Numbered from the stretch's first letter, positions 32,110-43,189 are shown. The stretch is DNA of 64,000 bases from Craterostigma plantagineum (GCA_027422505.1 JAPQWV010000012.1:24815501-24879500); one strand, 5' to 3'. Made by a program: numbers and translations. Notes: generated from the letters alone by a model not told the origin.

Positions 32110-33168
32110 ACTGCAGAAAATAAAAGGCACATTAAGTCATTTGTATAGATCATCAAACGCGAACAAGGACTTCTATTCCGTTTGACTCCCACTATCTTTT
32201 CATAAACACCATTTTCTCCCATGGATGTTTTGGATGTTTCGTTGATAACTTCGATAGTGGAGTTGATGTCCTCGTGGGCGGATGCAAACCTCAACCTCTG
32301 TCGTTTTATTTGTTTGTAGCGGCCCACGAAGTCGTGCTCCGCACGAATCCGACCTCGTCGAATGTCTCAACTATCTTTGTCTCAGTCAGGGACCCCCGCC
32401 GGCAAATCCGGAACAAGGCGGTGTGACTGTCTAAGTGCGACCTATCAACTTTGCTCAAAACCGCACACTTGAACCGTACGTTTTACCGCACAGTGTGGTC
32501 TTGGCGAGCGGCGCTAACGCACACGAGCAAATCGAAACGAAAACAAATGCAAGGCGCCGGCATACCCGGAACCAAACCTTGCATTTAGGTTTCGTAACAA
32601 CTTAACCCGACTTTATAGAAGACAGGGCATCCAATCCCTTTACTCACTTAGTATTTTATGGGAGTTTGTTTCTCATAGCAAATAAAAATTAAGCACGAGC
32701 ACATAAATGCGTTAATTAAATCCTAACCCTAGGAAAACAATTTAAATGGACAAATGCACGGGCTATTTCTAAACTGGTCCTATTACATGGGTCGTAAAAC
32801 GACCGGATCTTTGATCTCCAAACATCGACTCGTCGTCACGCGGGTCGTTGAACCCTCCAATCTCGCCTTGCATCGAACGGCCGCCATTTTTCTAACTTAT
32901 CTAATAAAGCGAAAAAATACAACACGGGGGAATTATTTCCCGAACAACCCGTAATCCATGTACATACCGGGGGGCAGCAAACGGCCCTTAAACAAATAAC
33001 CCGGTTAGAACCTAAGCCCGCGTAAATGTCCCACATAAACATGCAACACAGAATTTTGACGCCGGGTGCCCGACCGACGTCACGAGCAACGATAGTCTCC
33101 AAACTACGTCGACCGTTCATTCGCCACATCGGCTTTCGAGGCCTTCGGTCGAACCATGGATGAGCCGT
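32110..33168 (-). other. Element C 5' leader
   Basis: About 1 kb between primer site and gag with no long open frame of coding character. A weak frame at 31992-32327 overlaps the start of gag in another phase and is not supported. Confidence 0.5.
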
Positions 33169-33181
33169 GGCTTTGATACCA
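33169..33181 (-). other. Primer-binding site of element C
   Basis: TGGTATCAAAGCC on the minus strand, one base after the LTR; a variant of the initiator-Met site. Confidence 0.83.
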
Positions 33182-34368
33182 CTGTTGCGGTGGGCCCGAT
33201 TAATCGAGGCCGGCCCCCGAACAGCGCAACGTGGCGATAGCGGAAGCGCGTTTTGAACCGAGCGGCGTAGGGTGCCGAATTTTTGATTTTCAACATCTAA
33301 ATTCGACCTAGCGCCCTTCGGCTTCTCCCGAGGGCTCAAGATACTGCCCTGAGCCTCAGGAGACCACGTCTAATTCGAACTTCTCAAATTCGAATTTAAT
33401 ACAAATTTATTCGAATTTTTCATTCCAAACTAGTTCGAACAAAGCGACAGCCGACAGTGTTTCGACTATTTGGCAACCGAAACGATTTTCAATCGATACC
33501 AAATTTTCCAGATTGACTCTACACTTCCCGACGATCGCAACGAGGGGTCTTTCAAATCATTCCGATGTCGTTTGGTATTTTTCGCAAAATCAAATCAGTG
33601 GTTCGAAATTATCAATTCGACTAAAGCGGCAGTCTGCCGTCTTTTGACAGTTTGACAACCGAAATGATTTTAGATCAATACCAAATTTTCCATATTGATT
33701 CTACACTTCCCAAAGATCGTAACGAGGGGTATTTCAAATTATTCCGATGTCGTTTGGTATTTTTTGTAAAATCAAATCAGTAGGGTTCGAAATATACCTT
33801 CGGTGTACGTGATTACACCTCGGATGAGCGTCGCGGCGCCTCGTCTGGTTCCCGGGGCTTCCGGGCTAGATAGTCCTTGATCAAACCTCCGAGGCTGCTC
33901 CTGATGGCTAGCGCAGTTCGGTTCGGGCGTCGGGACTCGTCAAACGATCCCGTGGCTTGACGTGGCTTAAGAAGTTCTAACTTCAACTCACTTTGTTTCT
34001 TTTCTCTCTAGTTTATTTGTTGAGAGTAAAAATACCAAGTACTTAGGCTTAGTAACCCCTCATGCTGGATCTACTTGTTCTCATTTTTGCATGCTCACCT
34101 TTGTAGTAAAATTCCACTAAGATTTGTTTATAATATTTCCCTAACACTTGTCATGTTATTGAACGAATGAGTCACTTGCCACCTCAACCAATGTGGCATA
34201 AAATGGAATAGACACATGTTCAATGACCAAGTCAACATGCACATTTTTAGTTTATTCCATTTCGACCTATGAGGTTTCTAAATTCTCAATTTAGTCCCTC
34301 AATTTTAAGCAATAAAATAATTAAATCCAATCTAATTATTTTAATTACAATTGAGCCTCATTTAGTTA

Positions 34369-34373
34369 AGTAA
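34369..34373. repeat. Target-site duplication of element D, left copy
   Basis: AGTAA; the partner is at 38648-38652. Confidence 0.94.
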
Positions 34374-34709
34374 TGTTGGTCCGAGTTTTACCCAAACGAA
34401 CAACTTCGGACGGATTAAACACGCCTAATAGATCGGAATCGAGAACGGGCGTGGGGCTTGGTGGTGTTCTTGAGGAGGCTCTCTCACTCTAACATATGTT
34501 TATTTTCTCTACACACCCAAGCCCTTGCACTATGTGCTAGGGTTTTCCTATTTATACCACAAGTTGGTATATAATAGGTGGGCCTCTTGTGAAGGCCCAT
34601 TACATGAATAACTAAGAACTAACCCAATTAAGAACTAGCCCAAAGTTTAATAAAGCAAATCAACAAAGATAATACAATGAAATTGAACACTACAAAATAT
34701 TTCCTAACA
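34374..34709 (-). repeat. Left (3') LTR of element D
   Basis: 336 bp, TGTTGGTCC to CCTAACA, identical to 38312-38647. It has a TATA-like sequence on the minus strand (TATAAATAGG, about 34549-34558). Confidence 0.95.
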
Positions 34710-34721
34710 ATCTCCCCCTTA
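34710..34721 (-). other. Polypurine tract of element D
   Basis: TAAGGGGGAGAT on the minus strand abuts the 3' LTR. Confidence 0.88.
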
Positions 34722-36640
34722 GTGTTCAATCTTTAGTTCAGCACGGGATATCTTTGTTGGGCATATTGGAGATCTCGATTCCTAGCAAACTCCCATACAA
34801 GGGATATCTCCTCTTCTTGCGGAGGCATTGATGGCTCGGCTAGGACTCACTTGTTAAGATTCTCCAATCTTCTTCTTCTCGACGCCGGATTCGTCGTCTT
34901 CGAATGGAAGTTGTCTTGTTCAGCCACGAAGTTGACTCGTCTGGCTCCAGAAGAAGGTAGGCGTGGGGCGTAAAAAAATGTGCCAAGGCTCCATTGAAAT
35001 GTGACTTTCAAGAGCAGGGAGCCCGGTCTTCAGAGTGGTCAGCGCAGTACTGGCGGAATGTGGTGGATGAGATGTGCCATGGCTCCTTTGAGTGTTCCAT
35101 TATGAACATAATAGCCTGACACATAAGAATGTGCGCGGAGGTAGTGGAAGCCTCCGGTGGGGCGTAGTTGGTGGAGGTGGCGTGGATGATGGTTGCTGCT
35201 GATGCTGCTGTACGATCTTCAACTCATTTCTTCTCCTTTACTCCCCCTTGAGATGATCTCCGTCTTCGGGATCGTCACGTCGTCCGTGGGACGAGTCTGT
35301 CTCTGGTGTTGATGGTGGTGATGATGGTGTGGTGTGGTGTTGAGTGAGCAATCAAGTGGGATTCTCAGGAGTAGCAGCAATTGGTGTTCCTCCGGGTTCA
35401 GTTTTGAACACTGAAGAGACGGAGCAGCATGTGGTGGCGTAGGCGTAGGCGTGGTGGAGTGGTGTCGGTGATGGGACCTTTTCCTTCATAGATCCTCGTT
35501 GAGCGCGGCATGGAATGTGTAAGTTCCTCGCTGATTGCTATGAGTCGGGGCTCCATCACGAACGGGGTAACTAATCAGACGGGGGTCACAAAGACGCTCC
35601 GTCGTCACAACATCGAAACATGTGTCCGATGTGCCGCCTGTTTGCACAGGTCAGAAAGAACCGGAGAGCCACAAAGGCTTTCCGTTCGCACGGACGATGA
35701 GACAAGCTCGTATCCGTGGCCCATCGACAGTTGTGGTGAGGGTGGCTGTCGTGGGTCTTCCGCTCTCGGTCACAAGGACGTCATCAAGCGTTCGTGCAAG
35801 TTCACGAAGAACCTACGGTGCGTAAAGAGTGTTTGTGTCCTAGAAAGTGGAAAATTTCGGTGGGTGAGGACACTAGACTCTATGTGAGTGGAAGAGGTGC
35901 AGTGAGAGGCGGGGCACTACATGTTCAACATCAACCGTCTCCAAGTGGGGCGGTGATGGCTAACGTGGTTCCTCTTGTGCGAATGAAACAGCTATCTGCG
36001 AAAGGATAGCTGAGTGGTTGGGGGGTTAATTGCGCGTTTGGACCAGATGCCGCGACTTCTACTCGGGAAACGAACGAGTCGTCTCCTGTACCTATGGACG
36101 AGGTCCGGGTTATGGTGAGATATGATAGAGGAGTGCGATCATCTCGTCGTTGGTTCGCAACTCCTACAAGTGACTTACGTCATCCTCCCGAGATCGTTGA
36201 TTGGATCTTTGCGTGGAGAAGGATGTCGCGCGACCTAGACCTAGACTAGAGAGGCTAGGGTAGGCTCGTTCCTGGGTTAGGATCAGGGGGGTTTCACTGA
36301 TCCATGGGAACTATGGTGGCGTGGCGTGATCGCGTTGAAAGGCGACCACGAGTGATGTCGACGAGGGTGGCCCAAAACTGTTGATCAGACACTTCTGAGA
36401 CTCGTCAGGTGGTGGTGGTGGTGATGAGGGTGTAAAGAGGATCACGGTGGCTTAGGACGTCTCCATGTAGCGCACCGTGGTGGAATGGATGGCAGTGGGT
36501 GGACGGTGGAGTCTGGTACAAGAGATCCACATCGCCTAAGCATCAAGATTGGATGGCGCGACCACTGATGGTTGGTTGAACTTTTGTCAACCCTTCTTTG
36601 TAGGTCCGGGTTCTGCACGGATTTGTACAGAAGTCATGAT
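34722..36640. other. Element D interior, no recognisable gene
   Basis: GC-rich compared with the rest of D and containing GGTGGTGATGATGG-type runs (35300-35345, 36410-36430). Frames up to 125 codons exist on both strands but none has recognisable motifs or a consistent start, so none is called. It may be captured host DNA or degraded coding sequence. Confidence 0.45.
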
Positions 36641-36668
36641 GGTTGCTCGCTTCTCTGACATCCCTTCT

Positions 36669-36830
36669 TGCACGTGGAGCAACCCGTGTAACGTGCATGA
36701 TGGGGTTGGTTGCTCGCAGTGCATACCGGTCATGAATGTGGAGCAACCCATGTACCATTCATGCCGGGGGTGGTTGCTCACGTTGTGTACCAGTCATGTA
36801 TGTGGAGCAACCCGGGTACCATACATGCTG
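36669..36830. repeat. Three tandem hairpins with constant loop and varying stems
   Basis: 64-bp period. Each unit has the loop TGGAGCAACCC plus six more bases (starting 36675, 36739 and 36803), flanked by pairing arms: TGCACG/CGTGCA (36669-36674, 36692-36697), CATGAATG/CATTCATG (36731-36738, 36756-36763) and CATGTATG/CATACATG. Outer arms CCGG/CCGG in unit 2 become CCAG/CTGG in unit 3. Between units the linker has GGTTGCTC, complementary to GAGCAACC in the loops. Confidence 0.88.
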
Positions 36831-37116
36831 GGTAGTGTGAAATTGGCATTTGGAAATTCCGCTCCGAAAAGTTTGGGGGTGACCTAAACTTTTTCTATAA
36901 TGTGCCAATACCGTCCTAAGTCGATCATTGGGTACGGTGATCGTTGCCGCGTTTTGGATTTGCCTTCAAAATTTCACAAAAACGTCGTCTATACCGAAAA
37001 TCTTGGCCCAGAAAAATTTATTTCGGAAAATTTTAGAAGTGTAAAATAGACAAAGTCCCATGGGCTTAGAAAATTTTTCTCTATCTAATGATATAAAAAA
37101 TTTCAATTTTTTTTAT

Positions 37117-37141
37117 TATATATATATATATATATTTTATG

Positions 37142-37163
<22 letters not shown>
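37117..37163. repeat. (TA)n tracts in element D
   Basis: Two alternating TA runs (37117-37135, 37142-37163) joined by TTTTATG and followed by a T run. Confidence 0.93.
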
Positions 37164-37172
<9 letters not shown>

Positions 37173-37339
37173 TTTAAACCTTAGTTAATCCGAAGGGGGG
37201 CCAGAAATTTTTGGTGGTTAAAAACGTTTAAGTGAATTTTTAAAGAGTGATTTTGCAAGATCCGAAGCCAAAAATCGTGTTTGGATCAAGTTTAAAGGTC
37301 GGGGTGCAAATTTCTCGGGGGGTGCGAAAAATGATGTGT

Positions 37340-38050
37340 GAAATGTGCGAAAAATGTTCTCCCGAGAAATTTCGTTGAGAGGTCGCGAAAACTTCGAAGT
37401 TCCGGAAAATTTCTCAGTTTGAAAAAAAAAAATTCTCAGTTTTTGAAAGTTTTTCAGGTTGAAAAATTCGCGGGTTGAGGAAAAAGCAGCTGTGTGAGAG
37501 AGACCGCGAAAAAATAGTGAAGTGTGAACTGAGAAAGTTTCGCAACTGAAAAGTTTCTCGGATAGAAATTTCTCAGCCTGGAAAAGAAAATTTCTCGGTT
37601 TTGAAAAATTTCTTAGTTTGGCAAAATTTCTCGGATTTGAAAAAATTTCTCAGTTTTGCAAAATTTCTCGGATTTGAAAAATTTCAGTTTTAGCAAAATT
37701 TCTCGGGCAGTGAAAGTTTCTCGGCCAGCGAAATTTTCTCACGCAAACTTTCTCGGCTAAGAAATTCTCGGCCTAAAAAAAAAATTCTCTGCTAAGAATT
37801 TTCTCGGGCAATGAAAGTTTCTCGGCCAGCGAAATTTTCTCAGGCAAACTTTCTCGGCTAAGAAATTCTCGGCCTAAAAAAAATTTCTCGGCTAAGAATT
37901 TTCTCGGGTATGAAAATTTCTCGGGCATTGAAAGTTTCTCGGCCAGCGAAATTTTCTCAGGCAAACTTTCTCGGCTAAGAAATTCTCGGCCTAAAAAAAT
38001 TTCTCGGCTAAGAATTTTCTCGGGTATGAAAATTTCTCGGCCAAGAACAG
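37340..38050 (-). repeat. TTTCTCGG repeat array in the D leader
   Basis: Dozens of short words around TTTCTCGG with 12-25 bp spacing, and a higher-order unit beginning TGAAAGTTTCTCGGCCAGCG at 37711, 37812 and 37929 (periods 101 and 117 bp). It lies between the primer site and the rest of the interior, that is in the transcript leader. The frame on the minus strand there simply reads the repeat. Confidence 0.88.
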
Positions 38051-38296
38051 TTTACTGTTGCAAAGGCTGCGCGACTTGTAACAGAAAAATGGCTCGTTTT
38101 CGCTCAAATCTCACTCAAAATCGACGAAACTTGTTCCAAAACTTCAGAAAAACATTCCTAAACACATAATCAACCTTTGGGATGTCTAAAAACAACAAAT
38201 TGAGGTCGAAATCGCCAAAACTGAAAGTGACGAAAATTATTTTCCAAGCAATTTTCACTCAAATCTTGCTCAAAACACGCAAATCCGGTCGCGTTG

Positions 38297-38309
38297 GGCT
38301 CTGATACCA
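38297..38309 (-). other. Primer-binding site of element D
   Basis: TGGTATCAGAGCC on the minus strand, two bases after the LTR; an exact initiator-Met site. Confidence 0.93.
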
Positions 38310-38311
38310 AT

Positions 38312-38647
38312 TGTTGGTCCGAGTTTTACCCAAACGAACAACTTCGGACGGATTAAACACGCCTAATAGATCGGAATCGAGAACGGGCGTGGGGCTTGGT
38401 GGTGTTCTTGAGGAGGCTCTCTCACTCTAACATATGTTTATTTTCTCTACACACCCAAGCCCTTGCACTATGTGCTAGGGTTTTCCTATTTATACCACAA
38501 GTTGGTATATAATAGGTGGGCCTCTTGTGAAGGCCCATTACATGAATAACTAAGAACTAACCCAATTAAGAACTAGCCCAAAGTTTAATAAAGCAAATCA
38601 ACAAAGATAATACAATGAAATTGAACACTACAAAATATTTCCTAACA
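38312..38647 (-). repeat. Right (5') LTR of element D
   Basis: 336 bp, identical to the left LTR. It is followed by AGTAA (38648-38652). Confidence 0.95.
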
Positions 38648-39762
38648 AGTAATTAAGCACTTAAGACAATCTTAAGTCCTAATTATTCCCGTGACCGTCA
38701 TCGGAGTTTAACTAAATCATCGACACCTCGTATCAACTTTGCCACTACCTCAACGAATCCCATTCGTTAGGTTCTAGAGAAAAGCCCGCCGTTTTCGTTC
38801 AAGTTCATTACCATTTTTAAGCGCGACTCTCTAGGTCCGTCTCAACTGGCACGGGAGGAATCCGCGAGTCCCGGTATTCGCCTAGCCAATCCCGCGGTAC
38901 CGGACAGATCCCAGTTGAGACCGACTATAGTGTATACATTTAAATACATCTTACGCCTTTCACTTGCGTCCCGGTTAGGTGAGAGCCATGTAAATGTCAA
39001 ACTCACTAACCCAACACTATGTTATAATTGAGACCCAACCGATTATTTAAACGGCCGAAGGCTTTACAACCGTCGTTCTCCAATTACCTCATAGGACGTT
39101 AACCTATACGAATATAGGCAGTGAATCCCAATAGCAGTCAAAGCCCGGCAATCACCTCCGTAAAGTCAGTTGCATTTCGTCGCTGGCCCGTGTCCCATTT
39201 CTGAACACTTGCGGACCTAGCCAACTAGCGACAAACCGAAATCGCAAAAGCAAATCCGTCAGTGACCCTATCGGTCTGAGGCTGCTATAGTCATTCGTTC
39301 AACCATTGACAACATCCTAGTCATGTGATCGAGACGAATACGAGCCGAATGTCCGAATACGCGATCTCTCCGATCACCGATATCTCCATCACGACTCACA
39401 ACCTCTCAGGTAATCGGTGACACTTCCGATACTATGTGGTCGTCAATGAAAGTCATATTCGGACCAACGGACTTTTTATTTAATGCTGAGATTAAGGACC
39501 GTCCGGTGTCTCCTCCCTCGTCCCCACGAGAATCAGACGTCCAACTCAAACATTTGGGTGTTATTTATTTATCGCACCGCCAGATGCCAAGCAGACTTTA
39601 AATTCGATAAATAAATAATAATGCCTTTATCATAATGAAAATAATATTCACTACTTTATTTTAACAGTATATACAATAAAACTGCCTATTGACCTATACA
39701 TCATTGTGCGCCCTATACATTCCTAATCCTCGTATGGCATTCCGAGGGCACACTCCCTAACA

Positions 39763-39767
39763 TAAAT
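39763..39767. repeat. Target-site duplication of element C, right copy
   Basis: TAAAT, partner of 25741-25745. Confidence 0.93.
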
Positions 39768-40036
39768 AACTTAGAAGCCCTTGAAGTATAATATAAAATC
39801 CATTAAGGTTTTCATAGATATGTGTGTTTTCGTGGAAAACTTTTCATTGGACTAAAAAGTTTCGTGAATGTGTACTAAGACTAGAAAGTTTTCCAGAAAT
39901 TGGATGTGCACAAATGATTTGATGATGTGACTATCTAAATAGGATTAAATCCATCAAGAACTCCAAAGACACGTGGTGGTCATATAAGTATTTACTAAGT
40001 ATGACTAATATCAAATTCCCATTAACTCCAAGGTAT

Positions 40037-40061
40037 TATATATATATATATATATATATAT
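40037..40061. repeat. (TA)n microsatellite
   Basis: An alternating TA run directly before the first MITE; TA-rich DNA is a common MITE target. Confidence 0.93.
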
Positions 40062-40065
40062 TAAG

Positions 40066-40198
40066 AGGATGATATTATGCTCACCTTATGTGAGCACATT
40101 ATATGGGTAAATGCTGATTTGGCACCGATTCATGCCAAATCAGCATGCCACTTCAACATCAAATGGGTGTTCACATAAGGCGAGCACCATATCATTCC
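40066..40198. mobile_element. Foldback MITE, internally deleted copy
   Basis: It starts like the neighbouring full copy (AGGATGATATTATGCTCACC) through GATTTGGCACCGATTCATGC, then jumps to the other end (TTCACATAAGGCGAGCACCA), ending CATATCATTCC. It is a short derivative of the element at 40245-40626. Confidence 0.75.
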
Positions 40199-40244
40199 AC
40201 CATATCATTCCTCAGATGCTAGCACCATATCATTCCTCATTAAG

Positions 40245-40626
40245 AGGAATGATATGATGCTCACCTTATGTGAGCACCTTATATGGGTAAATGCTGATTT
40301 GGCACCGATTCATGCCAAATCAGCCTGCCACTTCAACATTAAATGTGATGTGACATTAATCAACACACCTTAGGTGTCATAGATCGACATAATTGATGTT
40401 GATATGACATGTTTACGTGGTATATATCAAGGCCACACAACAAATGCCACATAAGACATGAACATGCCACATCAGCATCAACTGTCAATCTATGACACCT
40501 AAGGTGTGCTGATTAATGCCACATAACATTTGATGTTGAAGTAGCATGCTGATTTGGCATGAATCGTGCCAAATCGGCAGGTGTCCATATAAGGTGCCCA
40601 CATAAGGCGAACACCATATCATTCCT
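40245..40626. mobile_element. Foldback MITE with about 140-bp inverted arms
   Basis: The left arm from AGGAATGATATGATGCTCAC to CACACCTTAGGTGTCATAGA and the right arm from TCTATGACACCTAAGGTGTG to CACCATATCATTCCT are inverted copies with few mismatches, leaving a spacer of about 100 bp. It has no coding sequence. The long arms recall Mutator-like or foldback elements. A clear target duplication was not found. Confidence 0.85.
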
Positions 40627-41086
40627 CCATATATTAATATTTATAAACGTTGGTGGAGTATATGAATAGTATTTTCGTCATAATCTATTTATCGTCGTCA
40701 TATCCTATTTATCCCTATATTATCGTAACGATTACCTATTTATCGTCTTATTGTCTTTATCACGATATTTTCTTCCTTTATTTCACCAAGATGCCCAGAC
40801 CGTGTATTTTCTCGCACTTTCTAAACTTCTCAAGCCCCAACTGTAAGCTGAAGCGGCATCGAAACTACAAGATCCCTAAACAACGGATTGCAAGTATACT
40901 GGCGGGTTTTCCCAACAACCGGTCGAAACCGTACTCGCGGACTTGGGAACCCTCACCCCAAGATTCGGCTCTTTGATATTGTTATCATCCCACAGCGATG
41001 CTGTTTAGAGTTTTTGGCTTACTGATTTGAGTTTGATATTTGATTAGGGTTGTGGAGATAAACTATTATTTACACAGAAATTATTG
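40627..41086. other. Unassigned stretch
   Basis: A 108-codon open frame at 40650-40976 (plus) has no recognisable motif. Its second half (from MPRPCIF) has a more coding-like composition but no support beyond that. Confidence 0.3.
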
Positions 41087-41726
41087 TGTTAGGATCGCTG
41101 GCGTGTTCAGAGGGCGTGAATAAACACTTCGCTCTTTTTGGTATTTAATCGGTTAAGGCTAGATACCGGTGCTCGATAATCTTGAGTGCGAGGATGCAAT
41201 ACCGGTCAGCTGACGACAGAAATCGATTGTGTAATGTGCTGTGTGCGTGTTTGTTTGTGAAAGACACAACAGTTTGTTATGGAAGTTCGGAGCCAAAAAG
41301 ATCTCCTACGTCTCCCTCTTTACTGCAAGAAAGGTTATCCTAGAATATTTGGTTTCGATACAACTCCCATCGTACAACCTTCTTAGCTAGACTAACGCGT
41401 ACAACCTCCCGGTTATACTTGCTAACTAAACTCCTAGACACCATAGCTAGGCAGCTTTTTACAGTCTTTTGAGAAAACTCACTCACTAACCGAGCAGGTT
41501 CGTGCAATGAGGACAACAATTAAGTTTCGTTCTTCACTTTGAGCTTCTCTGTTAAACCAGATTATCGAAGAACACTTCAACAGATTAAACCTTCGTTTGA
41601 TGTGAATAGTATATTTTAGAGGTTTAGTTTTGAATACGTGAAATTTTAGCAAATGGAAACTTAGCTTAATGATGGTTAGGGTTTAGGCTTAAATACCTTG
41701 GAAGTATAATTGCTTGAATAGTATAA

Positions 41727-42708
41727 TTGCTTCAATTCTTGCTACACGGGCAAACGTCTCGTCGTAGTCGATTCCTTCTTGTTGATTGTACCCCTTAGCT
41801 ACAAGTCTAGCCTTGTTACGTATTACCACACCATCCTCGTCTTTCTTGTTTTAAATACCCATTTGGTTCCGATCACTATCTTGCCTTTTGGACGAGGAAC
41901 TAAGTTCCTGACCTGGAGACGCTCGAACTGATTGATTTCCTCTTGTATAGCTACTATCCCGTCGGGTCACGTAGTGCATCTATTACTCTGATAGGTTCTG
42001 TTTGGCTCAAGAAACAAGTAAAATTACACTCGTTTGATATCGAACCTCTAGTCTTGACTCCTCCAGTGGGATCTCCTATTGTTTGATGTGTAGGATGACT
42101 TCGAATCCATTAAATTTCATGAGGTAGTGTAGTTTCATCCATTGCCGAACCCTCGTTAAGTGGGTACTCGATCTCAAAGTCAATAGTATTGCTAGCGGAA
42201 GTCGGTGAATCCTCTGTGTGTGCTACAGGGATCGAGTTATCCACGTCTGGGGTTGGAGCCGTTTGTTCAGGAGTAGGTTCGGATTCAGAAGTTGATGGAC
42301 TAGAACTGTGTTCTGCATTGGGAAAGGGATCGTTGATTGTCCTGTTTTGGTTTCGAGAGATGTACTATGCTAAAAAAGTTGATCCAGATCAATTTCCTCT
42401 TGTGCTGGTTGACTGAAACATGTGGGGTTGCTGTGTCTACAGTCGTCAGCAGCATGTTGTTGGTCTTGTCCCAACCTTGCCTTGTCTGATCCTGGTTCTG
42501 AACGGAGGTGTTGAGAAGCGCCACTCGAGGACTCTTCTGATTCCATACGTGATTGAGTAGAATTGAGTGTTGTTGGTTCGAGTCTTGAGCTGCTTTGTCC
42601 AGAATTAATTTCTGGACCTTCATCGAAAGTGAGATTTGCACTTTCAATGGTCATTCTCCTGTCACGTAGATATACCCTATACGCTTTAGATTGCGCAGAG
42701 TAGCCCAC
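41727..42708 (-). pseudogene. Element H linker and start of reverse transcriptase
   Basis: Minus-strand words include [21 protein letters not shown] residues in broken frames at about 41790-41870, the entry to copia reverse transcriptase, ending abruptly. Upstream (42300-42708) are serine-rich linker frames. All are frameshifted fragments. Confidence 0.6.
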
Positions 42709-43182
42709 AAAATTCCTTCATTAGCCTTTGGATCCAGCTTAGATTTGTCTTCTCGATCGTTGGCGACGAAGCATTTGCATCCAAAAATTCTCAAGTGGGC
42801 AATGTTGGATAATCTTTCGTTTATTAGTTCATAAGGCATCCTTCCAAACCTTAAATGAATGTTTGTACCATCACGTAGTATTCATTGCTTCAGCGCAGAG
42901 AAAATGAGGCAGTGAAGACTGTATCAGCATTGTTCGAGCAGCTTCCACTAGTGTACGGTTTCGTCTTTCTACGACCCCATTCTGTTGAGGAGTGTGGACA
43001 GCGTAGAACTGTTGAGTAATTCCTAGGGATTTGTAAAATTCACTGAGCAGTTGATTCTTGAATTCCGTTCCATTATCAGATCGAATTACTTTAACAATGC
43101 GCTGTAACAGGTTCTGTGATGTCCTAATAAGATTTGGAATATATTCAACAGTCTCTGATTTAATCCGTAAGAAACGGACCAA
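42651..43182 (-). pseudogene. Element H integrase core
   Basis: The open block 42871-43182 has IRSDNGTEFKN (second Asp) and QQNGVVERRNRT (Glu). The first Asp region upstream is in a broken frame. It continues in another frame at 42651-42839 with HLRIFGCKCFV, the usual copia block after the core. The wording fits SIRE/Maximus integrase. Confidence 0.8.
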
Positions 43183-43189
43183 AGTATAT

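Larger units (their letters stand above)
34374..38647 (-). mobile_element. Non-coding LTR retrotransposon D (LARD-like), very young
   Basis: 4274 bp with two 336-bp LTRs (34374-34709, 38312-38647) that are identical by eye over their whole length, and target duplication AGTAA. The primer site TGGTATCAGAGCC (minus, 38297-38309) and polypurine tract AAGGGGGAGAT (minus, next to 34709) show minus orientation and a copia-like priming system. The 3.6-kb interior has no gag, protease, integrase or reverse transcriptase, so it must have moved with proteins from another element. The interior holds a tandem hairpin array (36669-36830), a TA tract (37117-37163) and a TTTCTCGG repeat array (37340-38050). 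The origin of the GC-rich part (34900-36500) is unknown. Confidence 0.95.
25746..39762 (-). mobile_element. Copia element C (Angela/TAR-like) with nested D
   Basis: A minus-strand copia element with 2.4-kb LTRs (25746-28167 and 33183-39762, the latter split by D), target duplication TAAAT, an initiator-Met-type primer site and a polypurine tract. Gag, protease, integrase, reverse transcriptase and RNase H are in copia order. Protease and reverse transcriptase resemble the Angela/TAR group by eye. The LTRs differ by several indels (for example about 30 bp near 27220-27255 missing on the right), so it is clearly older than D and E. The polyprotein has several frameshifts and stops. Confidence 0.94.
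33183..39762 (-). repeat. Right (5') LTR of element C, split by element D
   Basis: LTR halves 33183-34373 and 38648-39762 rejoin into one LTR homologous to 25746-28167 when D and one AGTAA copy are removed. The break falls in GTTAAGTAATTAAGC of the left LTR. Confidence 0.93.

Noticed and set aside
35510..35887. Possible 125-codon gene in element D
   Set aside because: No motif, no domain-like pattern, overlapping frames of similar length on the same strand; chance openness of GC-rich DNA is enough.
37773..37964. Repeat protein with PEKISLAEKLSLPEK-like units
   Set aside because: The frame only translates the TTTCTCGG DNA array; other array parts have stops in that frame.
34374..38647. Retrozyme (LTR element with hammerhead ribozymes)
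   Set aside because: LTR size and the Met primer site fit, but no CTGATGA...GAAA hammerhead core was found in the LTRs or at the hairpin array, and the element is much longer than known retrozymes.
40650..40976. 108-codon frame beside the MITEs
   Set aside because: Low-complexity start and no recognised domain; no splice or promoter evidence.
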